A stretch of DNA of 64,000 nt, taken from NCBI GenBank assembly GCA_021234155.1, contig JAJEKV010000041.1:3026829-3090828 (forward strand). The letters are read 5' to 3'. Numbering within the stretch: position 1 is the stretch's first letter; each line of letters starts with the position of its first letter. Of the stretch, positions 22,945 to 35,753 are shown one piece after another. The notes under the pieces were generated by a model. The model made no database searches. It was not told the origin of the DNA and worked only from the letters and a program-made list of their open reading frames with translations. This DNA is from Isoetes taiwanensis (Eukaryota; Streptophyta; Lycopodiopsida; Isoetales; Isoetaceae). Made by a program: the position numbers and the translations under genes.

Positions 22945-23806
22945 ATGTTGATGAGTGCGGCTCAGTCAACCATTCATCTTTAACAAAGACACAGATTATA
23001 CTGGGGAACATTCCCAATTCCACAAAGATCATGATAATGGAAATGGAATACTTTAGTTGATACGAGCATACACAATAGTTTTTAGTACAGTATGTAAGGA
23101 ACAGGTATTAAGTTTTGGTAGATTTTTACACCTTGTCATTAATGACAAGATTCAAACCTGAAACTGAAAATTGTGACATGGAGTCGCAACTTTGGCATGA
23201 TGCCTGACACATGCTTGTAATTTCATTGAGCTCACAAATATGTCTATAGCAAAGCACTATGAATCGTCCGTTTTGAGTAAAAATTTGTCCTAGGGCATTT
23301 AATTAGTGGGACTTCAAAGCAAATGCAGGTTATTTAACATTGGCCCTAAAAAAACAAGGTGCTGCCGCACAATGGGTTGCACTCTGGTTGCCCTCTTGTA
23401 AGAACCCTCACAAGAGGGTTCAAGAGGTTCTAGTTAACCATCATTCACTTTAAGAAGCTAAGCCCTTGGGAATAAAAACATTCTCACTTTTTAATTGACA
23501 CCATTGTCCAAAATGCATGCGGCCCATATATCAATCGTCTAAATAGTATCTATAAAAGCATATGGCAAATCCTCAACCTCCATCCCTAGGGTATGCCTGA
23601 GCAATCCAAAAAGGAGCTAATTACCTCTTTTTGCCTATTGTGGGTCTCATTTTCTTTGTTTCTATCTTGGTATGTTCAGTTATTGCATGATAATTGTAAC
23701 TGTTGCGAGTTAGGATTCATTTTGTATACAGGAATGGCAAGTAGATTGCAACAGGGCTCCTTGTTTCCATCCAGGAATGGCAAGTAGATTGCCATTCTTG
23801 TAACGT
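22945..23806. other. MICU 3' flank, no gene
   Basis: Probably includes the MICU 3' UTR. A small hairpin (CCCTCTTGT / ACAAGAGGG) lies at about 23391-23418. AGGAATGGCAAGTAGATTGC occurs twice, near 23731 and 23773. No coding region is supported. Confidence 0.5.
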
Positions 23807-24707
23807 GGAAACACTTAGGAAGCATTCTGCCATGAGTAAAAACAATCGGAATGCTGAGTAAATGCTCTGGAATGCTGGGGAAATGCTCAAAAATGCTAAT
23901 AAAGGCGTCGCAGTAGAAGATGGTCGGAGTAGAGTTGCGGTAGAAGCCGCCAGCGTAGAAGATGTCGAAGTAAAATTTTTTCTGTGAACTTTCTTGGTTT
24001 GAAACAGTGCCACGTGGCACGACGCTAGTGGTGGACGCGGCAGAATGCCTCCTAAGTGTTTTTTACGTGGAGGAGAAATGTCCTTTAGGCTATTTTCTGA
24101 CCCAAGAAAGAGCCCCACTCTTTAACTGGGTGGCCCAAAGAGTCGAATTTGCCCTACGTAATGCCCAGATGGTTCATATTACTGTATCTTTTATTAGTTT
24201 TTCTAAGGCATAAAAGTCGGCCCCTTTCTTGTACAGCGACACTGCTACCTACCCCGCCGCTCAAGCTCTGCTCTTGACATTTTTTTGCAGGGCATTCGAC
24301 ATCAAGAGAGTTGAATAGGCGTAGTGTCATACCTATGCTTAAGCAGTTGTAGGTGCGAATGCCATCCAAAACCTAAAGACCTCATATCTTCCCTTTTTCT
24401 TAATTATTTCGTAGCCACAAGAACATCCATCAAAGAAAGGCCTGTTTGCTATAAAAGAACAGTTGCTCTTGGCATTCAGGAACCACGCCCATCTGCTCCA
24501 GTCTTGAGACCTATATCGATTTATCACTGATGTTATTATCTTGAATTGAGTCAAAGAAGAGAAAACCTTACAAATTAGTTGAGCTTGCAAGAGAGAGAAT
24601 TCTTGCGTGGAGCTAAGCCCGGTTGAGAGGCAAATCTTCTCCTAACGATTGGAGATTCTATTTTAGTTCCTATTGTTTGTATTTCTGAGATTATTGTTAT
24701 CGTATCA
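23807..24707 (+). repeat. Putative 5' LTR of a decayed Ty3 element
   Basis: The right boundary is fixed by the primer-binding site that follows. The left boundary, TGTAACGTGG, is only a guess from the TG rule. The sequence holds a TATA-like GCATAAAAG near 24208 and many stops in every frame. The first 260 bp or so form a foldback (arms near 23811-23840 and 24035-24065). Confidence 0.45.
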
Positions 24708-24713
24708 TTTTTT

Positions 24714-24726
24714 TGGTATCAGAGCC
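24714..24726 (+). other. Primer-binding site, initiator tRNA-Met type
   Basis: TGGTATCAGAGCC is complementary to the 3' end of plant initiator tRNA-Met and lies 6 bases after a CA dinucleotide that would end the LTR. This is the standard minus-strand primer site of many plant LTR retrotransposons. Confidence 0.85.
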
Positions 24727-24749
24727 AAGCCTTTCCTAGAATCTTTGCC

Positions 24750-27700
24750 GATGGCTCATCGTTTTAATATCCTTGAAAGCCAATATCAGCAGGCATTAAG
24801 AACTGCTGATTTTATAGCAAAAAAATTGCTAATCAGATAGCTCTGCCACCGCCTACATCTCCAGAGGATTACAACATAAACTAGAGCAGATAGCTCTACT
24901 CTATGGATTTCTACCTAGTGTTTCTCATCAGCCTCCATTGAGAAGTGATCCTCCATCTGCTAATCTGCCTCCACCTGAAAGCTTGCCACCTATCAGTCCA
25001 CCACTAGCTAATTCCAACCGAGATCCCATGAATACTATAGAAGTTGATTCTCAAAGTAAGAAGGACAAGGCTCCTAAATGGTTAGAAAAAGTGGACCTGC
25101 CATACTTTAGTGGCGGAGTAGCTGTTAAACCGATGCAAGCGATAAGTTTCCTTGGAATTTGGGAGAAGTTCTTTGAGAGTTTTAAAGTGACTGAACAAGA
25201 GAAACTGCAAGCCATGGATACTTATCTAGATGAACAAGCACAAGTTTGGTGGCAAGACCACAGATTGGTGCAGCCTGAGGTTAACTCATGGAACGTATTC
25301 TGTAGTACGTTCGAAGCTCATTATTTGCCCATTATTTGCCTGCAAATTATCATATGATATTGCAAAAAGAGTGGGATCTTGTTAAATAGGATGAGAGAGA
25401 AAGTATATCTGATTATTATATGAAGTTCAATCATTTGGATTCGCAAGTTAGAAACTTGGGCGAAAATGAGCTTTTGAGAAAGTTTGTGAATGGTTAAAGG
25501 GAAGAATATTCGCAGAATTAGATCTTACTGAATTAATAAATATGGAATATGCAATTAAGAAAGCAGGACCCGCAGAACTAGTTATTTGGGAAGGAGCACC
25601 TTCTCAGGAACAGAAAAGATCGAAGCGTGAAAATTTTGAAAATAGAAATGATAAGAAAAATAAAAGAGGACGTGATGAGCGGAAGCCAAGGTTTAATGGA
25701 AGGAATGAGAAGCACTCAAATAATGAATAGAAGCCCAAGTAAGAGCAGAATAAAGAACCAAAGACTGGATGTTATATTTATGGCGGACCACATTATCAAT
25801 CTCATTGTCCAAAGAATACAGCATCATCTGATAAGAACGCGAAGAAAGTACAGTTTAAAGAGCTAGCACCCAAAGAATGGCTCGTTGCTCAATCCCACCA
25901 TGTGGAGGACATGCCAGAAACTTCCAAGGAAGGGGAAGAAAAGAATAAAGGAAAGCTCGCGGCTATTAAGCAAGAAAAAAGGAGATTGCAAATTGCATAC
26001 TTAAAGAATTTATCTGGAGTAGATAAAGGGTCTTCAGAAACGTGGTTGTTCAAGATGAAAGATTAAGTAATAGACCAGGATGTGATTGTTTTACTTGATG
26101 ATAGAGCAACACATGACTTCATTTCACAGGACTTCGTATACAAGCTAGGAATACCTATTTATGATTTACAAACTCAAATCACAGTTGTGCAAGGTTTGAA
26201 AGGTCCCAAGAATCAGTGCGAAAAATATGTGATAGCTCCTATCTAAATAGAGCAGTACACAGAAGATAGAGTTTTGATTCTAGCTCCTTTAGGATCTATG
26301 GATGTGATATTAGGAATTGGATGGCGAGAACAGTTTGATGCCCGACCTAATTACCGTAAAAAGACTGTGACTATAACTGTTGAAGATCAACCTTTGAAGC
26401 TGCACTCAGATTCTGCATCTCAAGTTGAACCTCTGTTGTCATATTCGGAAGTTAAGAACTTAATACAAAGTGAAGCAGAGTCCTACTTCATTTATTTGAG
26501 GAACTCAGATCCTCAGCCACAGGTGCCTTTGGAATTGTATGGTTTTCTTAGGCAATTCAATGATCTCTTTAAAGATGAGGAAACTTTAGATCTACCCCCT
26601 CGTCGGCCCAAAGACCATGCAATACAATTGCAAGAAAATGCAAAGCCTCCAGACAGAGCCCCTTATCGAGTCAGTCATTTTGAAAAACTGGATCTTGAAT
26701 GGCAGATAACAGAGACGTTGGACCATCAGTTAATACAGCCTAGTTGTTCACCTTTTAGCGCACCAGTAATTCTGATTAAAAAAAAAAAGGATATAGAATG
26801 TGTATAGATTATCGAGCCCTCAACAAGCTAACTATAAAGGATAAGTTTCCAGTAGCCGACGATTTATTTCATGGGTTACGAGGTGCATGCATCTTTAGCA
26901 AGATAGACTTGAAATCAGGATACCATCAGATTCGAATAAAGAATAAGAATATTTGTAAGACAACATTCAAAATAACTTTTGGTCATTATGAGTTTCGTGT
27001 AATGCCATAGGAACTTATCAATGCTCCGGCAACATTTTGTCGTCTCATGGGGAGAGTTCTAGCACCAGTATTGGGGAAAAGTGTTATAGTATTCTTTGAC
27101 GATATCCTGATATATAGTAGATCTATCGAGGAGCACAAATGACATCTTGAACAGCAGGTCTTTGATCTTCTTAGACAGATTAAGTTGTTTGTTAACGAGT
27201 CCAAGAGTAGATTCTTTATGCAAGAAGTTGGATATTTGGGACATATTATATCACAAGAGGATATAAGGATGGATCCTGAAAAGATTAGGGTTATTATTGA
27301 TTGGCCTCGACCTGAAAACCTCAAGGACTTATGTTCTTTTGTACAGTTATGCAGCTATTACGGAAGATCTATGAAAGATTTTGCAAAAATAACTCTTCTT
27401 CTTAGCAGGTATCTAAAGAAGGACACATCTTTTATTTGGGATATGGAAGCTGAGGAAGCTTTTTATATTCTGAAAAAGAGAATGGCAATTGAACTAGTAT
27501 TAGTACTGCCTGACTGGAACAAACCTTTAATATGTTCTGACGCCAGTGGAAATGCTATTGAGGTAAGACGGGCATCCGTTAGCTTATGTTAGTCGCATGC
27601 TCGAACCATTGGAGCAAAAGTATAGCACTTATAGAAAAAAATTGATTGCCTTGGTTCATGCACTAAAGAAATGGAGACATTATCTTATGGGATCAAAATT

Positions 27701-28955
27701 TGTTGCCCGTTTTGACCAGCAGAGTTTGAGACATATACAAATACAGGATATTATCAATGCGCCCAGTTAAGCTCATTGATACTATAAAGGATTTTGAAGG
27801 GCAATCTGGGAAGGAGAATCAGGTTGCCGATGTACTAAGCCGAGTTAATATTCAAGCCATATCCATAGAAGAAATTGTGGATTTGGAACCAATGAAAGGG
27901 GAATACGGGAACGACCCCTCTTTTGCTGTTCCATATGCTCAGATAAAAAAGGATGGTGGCAGAATATAGAATTCATAATGGTTTATTATTCTATCGGAAT
28001 CGCACATGTGTTACACAGGCATACAGATCAAAAGTGGTACAATAATGTCATGAACCTCTATATTCTGGTCATAGAGGCACTCAAGCTACTTTGGCAATTG
28101 TTAAAAGATGCTTTTATTAGCCAAAACTTGAAAGGGATATTAAAAGATATGTAGAAGCATGTCTTGTCTGTCAAGAAATGAAAGCTTCTACCGGTAAGCT
28201 TTGCTAATTCCAAAAAAACCATGGAAGCATATTACCATGATTTCATTCAAGGGACTCACAAGAATGACTAGATTTGGACAATAGTAGACATGTTGTCTAA
28301 ACAGGTTCATTTTATTCCATGTAAGTCCAGCATGATTGCACCACAAGCAAGCAAGATTTTCTTGAAGGAGATATTTAGGATTCCATCAAGATTTTCTTGA
28401 AGGAGATATTTAGGATTCATGGAATGCCAGATGCAACCATAACAGATAGAGATCCCTGATTTTGCAATAGGTTTTGGTCAGGACTCGTGAAAAATTTAGG
28501 CACGACCTTAAAGTTTTCCACAGCCTATCATCCTCAGATGGACGGCCAAACTAAGGTTGTGAACCGTGTTATTGAAGATATGCTACAACCTATATTCCAG
28601 AACGGCAAAGTCGATGGGAAGAGTACCTTTATCTTCTGGAGTTTGCCTATAATAACACCGTCCATTCTGTCACCCAGAGAACTCTTTTTGAAGTAGTATA
28701 CATATACTCCTTGGAATCCCCGATTGCAAAGCTTGGAGGAGAAGTACCCGCTTCCGACGAAGCAACTACAAACTTTGTGGATATCTTACAAGAAGTAAAA
28801 TCCCGAATCCAAAAGAGCCAAAAATTAATGGGTTCCAGACTTGCAAAGAAGCGAACGAAAGTCGACTGCAAAAAAGTCAATGGGTTTGGATTCATCTTCC
28901 TAAGAAACGCTTATGGAAAATGGGTAATAGTATTTCAAAATAAAAACAGATAGAC
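24750..28955 (+). pseudogene. Decayed Ty3 gag-pol (gag, PR, RT, RNase H, integrase)
   Basis: Pieces of one polyprotein occur in order, broken by many stops and frameshifts. Gag is at 24938-25357 (KAPKWLEKVDLPYFSGG, VWWQDHRLVQPEVNSW), then a lysine-rich linker and a damaged zinc knuckle near 25760. Protease is near 26080-26330 (DDRATHDFISQ, MDVILGIGW). RT spans 26600-27590 with [31 protein letters not shown] and the FFDDILIYS catalytic box. RNase H remnants follow near 27600-27700. Integrase has an HHCC-like region near 28060-28180 and a core near 28290-28560 (TAYHPQMDGQTKVVNRVIED). Homology fades near 28950 and no 3' LTR is seen, so the 3' end is truncated. This is the conventional domain order, unlike the element at 4.4-10.9 kb. 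Confidence 0.85.
28353..28420 (+). repeat. 37-bp tandem duplication inside integrase remnant
   Basis: CAAGATTTTCTTGAAGGAG and the following bases are repeated back to back, adding to the decay of the integrase region. Confidence 0.75.
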
Positions 28956-30003
28956 AAACAGACAAGCAAAACGGACCAACAAACGGACAAGGCGGTGTGC
29001 GGTGGCAGCATTGCATGCATTTATGCATTGACAGGGCATAGTTGTTTAATGTCACGCTACTAGGCAACATCCAACTAGACACGTGACCACACACCACACA
29101 CCACACTACATTGCCAATCTTTGTTTTTTCCAATCTGCAGTCTATCTGCGTCTCTAGGACGAATTGCTCAGTATTTGCAAAGCCTCCATGGTATCTAGCT
29201 TGTCCCCTGCTAAAATTTCCCCTTCTTTTTGCATTATAGCTCTCATTTCCTTCACTAAAATCTCCTTTGCTTTCAAAGCCGCTGACTCCACCTCTTCTTT
29301 CCACATCTAAGGCTTCAAACTCAACAGAGCACCTATAACAATTTTATTAAAAAATGTCGGACTCTTCTTCTGAGATGCAGTTTTTAGACTCACCATCTGA
29401 GTTATAACCTATTCCTTTGGATTGGATTAGCAAGTACCCCGAAAAACCTGAGTCTTGAAGATCGGCTACATGGGCAGCTCCTTTGCCGTCGAAATCTCCA
29501 CCACTTTTTTAAAAGGGGACACGTAACCCTAGTTTTCTCTTAAATTTTGGCTGCTTCTTCATTTTCCATGGTCAAATTATTTAAGAACCTTAGAAAATCA
29601 TTTTTCAGCATTTCGCATTCATACAATCATGTAGACAGATGTCTTTACTTGTTAAATTTTTTAGAAATTTTGTATCCTTCTACAAGAGCTATTCTCTTTA
29701 GAATGTATGGTTGATCTTATGTCAAATTTCCCTCTAGATCCCCAGAATATCACATGTAACTTTTTACATATGCTATAGTCTTTACGGTTCTCAACCTCAT
29801 CAAATGTCAAAACAGAAGCTAGACTTACTTGATTGTAGGTGCTTGTGCATGTTAAATGTATTTATTCAACTTAGCCATATTTCTGTCCTTGTACTAACAT
29901 AAAAAAAAAAGGAAAAGAGAAAAAAAGTTTATAAGAAATAATTGTGTTAGCTCACTGGTTCTATTGATCAAAGCATTCTTAATAGGACATTGAGTTATTT
30001 GGT
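28956..30003. other. Intergenic, nothing recognised
   Basis: About 1 kb with no supported gene. A minus-strand open frame at 28900-29304 overlaps the end of the decayed element and has no family features. Confidence 0.4.
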
Positions 30004-30310
30004 AGAATAGAATAGAATAGTTTTTTTAACCCCTTCGAGCCCCTGTAAACCTTAGAAAATCCCATATAGAGGTTCAAGTCCTTGTATTCTTTATTCCAAA
30101 ACCTTAGGCAAACTGGTACGTATTTTAAAACCATAGATGTCCCCACTCATAATATGAAAACCATAGGCGCCCCGAATTGACCATAATTAAAACAAGAGGT
30201 GCCCAGAGGTCCCAACATATGGTCTGGGTCGTAGGATCGATGGATTCGACGCCTTGCTAGTCCAAGGTGCACCTCGTTTAGAATATGTAGCCCATCCATC
30301 AAATAGTACA
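30004..30310 (+). repeat. SINE-like repeat, second copy, preceded by AATAG tail motif
   Basis: From about 30075 the plus strand reads GAGGTTCAAGTCC (B-box-like), then AAAACCTTAGGC, GGATCGATGGATTCGACG and CTCGTTTAGAATATGTAG. It is homologous to 18480-19010 on the minus strand. Immediately upstream is AGAATAGAATAGAATAG followed by TTTTTTTAAC, the reverse complement of the TATTC tails at 15223 and 48695. So a separate minus-strand retroposon end may abut this repeat. Confidence 0.6.
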
Positions 30311-33300
30311 ATTTTGGATGTACTTGCACATGCCACCAATAGCTAGTGTCTATTGCAAATTATTTGTATGCTCATGTTCTAGTGTCCTCCCCTGCCATGG
30401 CACTTCTACATGCTATCCCTATTGTTGGAGCTCTCAAAGCTTTAAGTAATGTTGCAACATGATATGTTCCAACCTGTAAAATGTGCAGCTCAGAGTTTTT
30501 AGCAAAACTATATACGAGTTCTTCTTTTTGTAATCCAAGAGTTAAAAAAAAATCCACTTATATAATCTAAGGTTGCAGTTATGGATGCAGACATCATCGT
30601 CTTTAATTGATTCATCTTGTCATATATAATACAAACGTAATAATTGGGTTCCAGTGTTGCCAACTTTCTCCACATCCAATACATCGATCTACATCATAGT
30701 TGGTCAGTCATGTGATCTTTCAATTGTTCCCCTATCTTAGTCCTTTGACTTGGTTTACTTGGTTTTGTCTAGAATTTCTTTCAACTTAGCATATAAGTTG
30801 CACTGTTTTCCATTCACATCCATTTCTTTTGTACATTTTTATCCAAATCTGAACCGTTAAAAATCATTTAATCTTTGCCATACACGTGGCACAAAAGTTG
30901 AGCATCAAAATTTAGGGGAACTTCCTTGGTTTCCAAGATTCTGACACCTACGCGATCCTGGTCTTCAATTTCTACCAATCACACTCATTGGTGCTTTCTT
31001 CAAATTTGCAACGCAATAAAAAAATAATAACCTTGAGACTATGGAATATAGGGGTCTTCCGATATTAACCATATAGGCCCATAATTGTGCATTCCCTTAA
31101 TTTTGAATAACATAATACTCACTGTCATGCCAAATATGCTCCAAATGACTTCAAAAACAAGATTTGGACGTCGCTTTCTGCATCACAATCCTTATAATAG
31201 TTTTGAGTCAACTGTTTATCAAACCATCAAGTCTCATTCATAAATTATCTCAATTATCAAATTTAAAGCTTCTAAATGACTGAAAATTAAAGTTTTATAT
31301 TCGCATGTCTAATTCTTTAAGTGAAAATTAGTTTAGAAAGCAATTTTATGCTTTGATAACCATTATACTTTTAATTTTAAGATAACTTATATAATCAAAA
31401 CTCATAACAATTAATAAAATTAAGAAGAGTGAAACAATACATATAATCTTATAATAATATATAATGTCATAATAGCATTCTTAAAGTGCTATCTATTAAA
31501 TTTGAATAAGTTCAAGTTTTTTTGAATATGTCATAATGTAAAAATTAAAAATTAGTCTCAGTTAAGTTTTACGTCTAGAGATGGATATAGATATACACAT
31601 GCAAATCACCATATACAGCTTTTGAGGATTTTAGCTTCAAGGCTCAAGAACAAATAATATTCTATGGTTTTTGATAATTGCCAGAAAGAACAACTCTTGG
31701 TAAAGCTTCAATCAAGAATAAAATCTAAAAATTGTTTCGTTTTTCCCTCTTGATTCTTCGGTCAGTTGTGTGCATGTACAATGGTAGTGATGAAGAATTA
31801 AAAGTGCTTGACATCAAATTAACAAATCAGATAGGCAATCTCCTGTATCATTCTCAACTGTTTGATTGACTTCCTAAAGAAATCACGAAAACTATTAGTT
31901 AAATATTGCACATAATGGATCCACGGATATGGAGAAACATATTAAAAAAAAAAAAGATTTAGATTCAGCAAATTGGCTTAATCTTTTACAGTAACCGTAG
32001 GCAATCCCTTAACCGTATGCAACCCCAACAGTTTATCCATTACTCTTGGCTTCAAAACTAAGCATCCATCTTGAGCAATAGTCTGAATAGCCTCCATCAC
32101 CCAATTCTGGCAGTTCCATTCGTCGCTTTCCACCACAGTTTGTTGGTGGATCAGTGCAACAGAATAGTCATGATCAGCATCTTCAATCACTCCACAAAGA
32201 TGACCTCCAGTCTCTTGGATCTCATCGGAAGCTTATGCAACATCCCTGCTATAGTATAAGCATCCATGGAATTATTTACCTGCATAATGCCATTGTCTAG
32301 CTAAATAGCCCAGTGCTTCCCCTTGTTGGAAAGAGGTGCCGTGTATATTGCAACATACAATTTAGTACATAAAGTAGTAAAGGGGCAGCACCGGAATGCT
32401 ATCACTGCTATTCAAGCAAGCAAACTACAGTATTCAAGGTTTTATTTCATGGATGTGCTTTCGAAGAGCCGAGATTCAACAATCATACTGCCAAAATTTA
32501 TCTTCTTAATGGATCTTTTAATTGTTGCTATTTATCCTCTAATCGTACCAATTTCAACTCTCTTTTACAAAGATGTGCACAAATAGTCTATAAACTTTTA
32601 TATGTAACTTTGTGATAATTCTACTAGGTTAGACAAATGGAAGATGCACTTGTGCCATTTTGAATAATGTATATATCTTTTGATATAGGAAGTTCATGTA
32701 GCCTATTGGAACCTATACATTACCTGTAATAAGCAATATGAGATCGAAAATAAAGGAAAGAGAAAGTTTTGATTATGTTGCAGCGTTACATATCCTTAAA
32801 TCTGTAAGATCTCATTAATAAAATTCTAGAAAATGTCTCAGCATTATGCCCTTCTTGTATCAGATGCATTACACACTTAAAGGACCTAGGATTTAATAGG
32901 ATGCCTAATATGCACACTTTCCTAAAATTCATTCTAATGCATCTTCAACTAATCTTTGATTTATTAATCCATTAAATAAATTAGGGCATAACACAATTTT
33001 GTTTGGACCAATGTGGTTGGTCAAAATTAACCAGCATTATTATGACTAGACTTTAACCAATTTGCCAGCATTTCTATGACTAGAATTAGCCAACATTTCT
33101 ATGATAATTTCAATTTTCTTTTTCATTAAAACATAAAACTAAATATTTTGAAAATAGTTTTTTGAATTAAAATTCAATTTCTTTCAAAATATTTAATATT
33201 TAATTCTTTTAAATTACAATATAAAACATAAATATTTTGAAAAGAACTAATTGAAGAATATTTATCTTTTAATTGAAGAAGAAATTCAAATTATTTTCAA

Positions 33301-33600
33301 TCTAAAACTTTCTTTGAAATTTTTAAAAAAGAGAAATTAGATATTTATAATTTTCTTCTTATACGAAAAATTGATTTTAAATAGACCGAAATGAAAATTT
33401 GTCTACAAACCAATTTTAAATTTAATATCTATTATATTGTTTATTTAAATAGGCTAGTAAAATGATTAAAAATCAATAAGAGTTAAAAAAAATGCTTATA
33501 ACTTTATAATGGCATCTTTAAATTATATCTATTAGATTTGAATAAGTCTAGATTTTGTTAAATATTCAATTGCAACATTTTAGCTCGGTAAATTACTTAT
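30311..33600. other. AT-rich intergenic DNA with one unassigned frame
   Basis: Mostly AT-rich and without genes. On the minus strand at about 31975-32260 an open frame contains IEDADHDYSVALIHQQTVVE and EWNCQNWVMEAIQTIAQDG, which looks protein-like but has no family I can name. An AT-rich block near 31440-31540 is loosely repeated near 33480-33560. Confidence 0.4.
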
Positions 33601-33904
33601 AGAGTATAGTGAATTCTTGAGACAGAAATTTCTTGGGTAGAAAAGGGATTTGTACAAGAAACTAAAATACATTGTCTTGCCAATAGAAAGTCAGGTACCG
33701 GTGCATCAAAAGACTTAGTGTACAATGAAACATTGGAGGGGAGCCACTTGTGCTTGAAGTCGGCGCATCGCGATGGTTCTTTATCTGAAAAGGTCGTGCA
33801 TCTTCGTTGTTCTAGAGCTGACACTATTAAGCTGATATCCTATCAGAATTGTGAAGGACGTAAAGTCGAATTGGTGAAGTAGTGGGGTCAAGAGCACCAC
33901 ACAG

Positions 33905-34175
33905 GACAATTAATTGCATTTTTCTATTTGCTGCTATTTTTGAAGATACACTCATAAGTTGGTCCTTGTCCATTATTTTATACATATATAAAGGAAGTTG
34001 GACAATGCACATTTACCAGATGCATTAATTTTGTAAAGTTGATACACTCTTTCCTCTATTGCTTGCATATTTCTATTTTCTACTATTTTTACAGATACAC
34101 TCTTAAATTGGTACTTGTCCACAATTCGATGCATATATAAAGGAAGCTTAATCTTGTAAAGCTTTTTCTCGATGC
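33905..34175. repeat. Imperfect tandem duplication, about 155-bp period
   Basis: GCATTTTTCTATTTGCTGCT, AAGATACACTCATAAGTTGG and CATATATAAAGGAAG (about 33911-34000) recur in the same order from about 34064 to 34150. Confidence 0.65.
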
Positions 34176-35450
34176 AATATTTATGGGTATTGAGATGATA
34201 ATTGTGGATTGGAGCACTGTTGCACTGGAGTATTAACTTTTGATCGAAGCACCTACATTGCTACAATACATCATGGGAAAAATAGAAAGTTCACATGCGA
34301 ATTAATACAAAATGTGTTTTTGAGCTCATATAATAAGCTCATATTTTCTGAAGGTTGTTAAGCTCAAATCACCACCTAGGCCAATTGGCTACAAGTGTAT
34401 TAGACCTGATGCTTCTTGGCCAACGAATAGTTTTCTGCCCACGAAACCTGGTCCATACAGTAATGTTAATGTGCTAATTCCATTGGCAGATCCAATTTGC
34501 AGTTCTAAAGTGGTAAAGTTGCTCATCCATCCTCAGAGCCTTCTATAGAAGAGTTTTGGGAAAAGCTCCTTTCAGAATGCTTGTAAGGATTCATCTTTTA
34601 TCATCGAGACGCTCCCCCTATCTGATGGCATGGTGCCAAATGTTGGTCAAATCTGACATAGACAAGGGTGCCAGAACACCTATTCCGCCTCCGGGCAGCC
34701 TGTTGTTGGGTAGGAGAGTTGGCAACCTTCCCATGTCGGACGAGGTTAGGACTTGTGATGCGGCCTCACCAGGGGAAAGAGGCAATACCCCAAGAGACGG
34801 AGCCCAAAAAAGTGTTGAGATTGTTAGTCTTATAATATGCAATAAATCACTAGAATGATCAACCCTTTAAGAATATCTTCCAAAACAATGGTTTAAGAGT
34901 ATTATAACATTACAACTAGTTAACCATTGATATTTTAACTAGCCATTTACTGTAGCATGGAGCATAACATTTATTATATGGATATCCAATACAACTTGAT
35001 CCGTCTTCTGATGTCGATCATTCCTCTTTAACTATCAATCCAATCAGTCTGTCCTCTTCTGTTAATTTTATCTACATATATACAGATAATGTTTCGACGG
35101 TTTAGCCGTCGGTTTGTGATGAGTTACAGGTGTATCATTCATGGAGAGTTGCCTTCATATTTCGTGCCTTAACCGTCTCATAATTTGTGGCAAATATATC
35201 CCACATGCCGTAAAAAGAAACTTCGACATGTTCATTCATTAACCATAGGCTAATGGTTAATTTAATAACCCTTAGGTTAAGCAACATAGCTCCATTAGCT
35301 ATTTGTTAGTGACATGCTTGAAGTGTTGCTCCATAGTCTATTGAAGTTGGGGTTGGGTTATTGGGGGTACCATTAGTTCGCGAAGCAAAGCATTCACTTC
35401 CTTCAATATACTCTTTTGGGTACAATGGAATAGGAGTCTCTTCTCAACAA
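34176..35450. other. Intergenic, nothing recognised
   Basis: No coding frame, RNA gene or repeat that I can support. The overlapping open frames near 34556-34858 on both strands have no family motifs. Confidence 0.4.
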
Positions 35451-35753
35451 CTATTTTTCGTATTGTTCTTTCCTACTTCTATGTGGCATATTCTCTGCAT
35501 TGAATTCAACATATTTTTCAATAATCTCCCTAGCAACCAAGATCCTAGAAGTTAGCCTCGCCATGCCATTATTTCCATTTAATACAATTCTGCTTCCCTT
35601 TGCATGATTTGATTGTGGATTTTGCCAAGATGAAGTTGGAATGCCATGGATATGCATCCATGCTCTTTTACATGTCCATACACCTAGCAGTGTGAATCCC
35701 TTTTTTTTTTGGGATATTTCATCTTCAAGTGCAAGCTCAAAAATGGAGTACAT
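35451..35753 (-). pseudogene. Fragment resembling the N-terminal part of a transposon-associated protein
   Basis: The frame reads GFTLLGVWTCKRAWMHIHGI, then NGNNGMARLTSRILVAREII and NAENMPHRS. The sequence C(K/R)-AW-x2-HGI followed by a G-N-x-G turn and a helix is a pattern I associate with large uncharacterised families linked to DNA transposons. I cannot name the superfamily. No catalytic DDE core is seen next to it; the minus-strand frame at 36117-36419 upstream is unrelated to anything I know. Confidence 0.3.
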
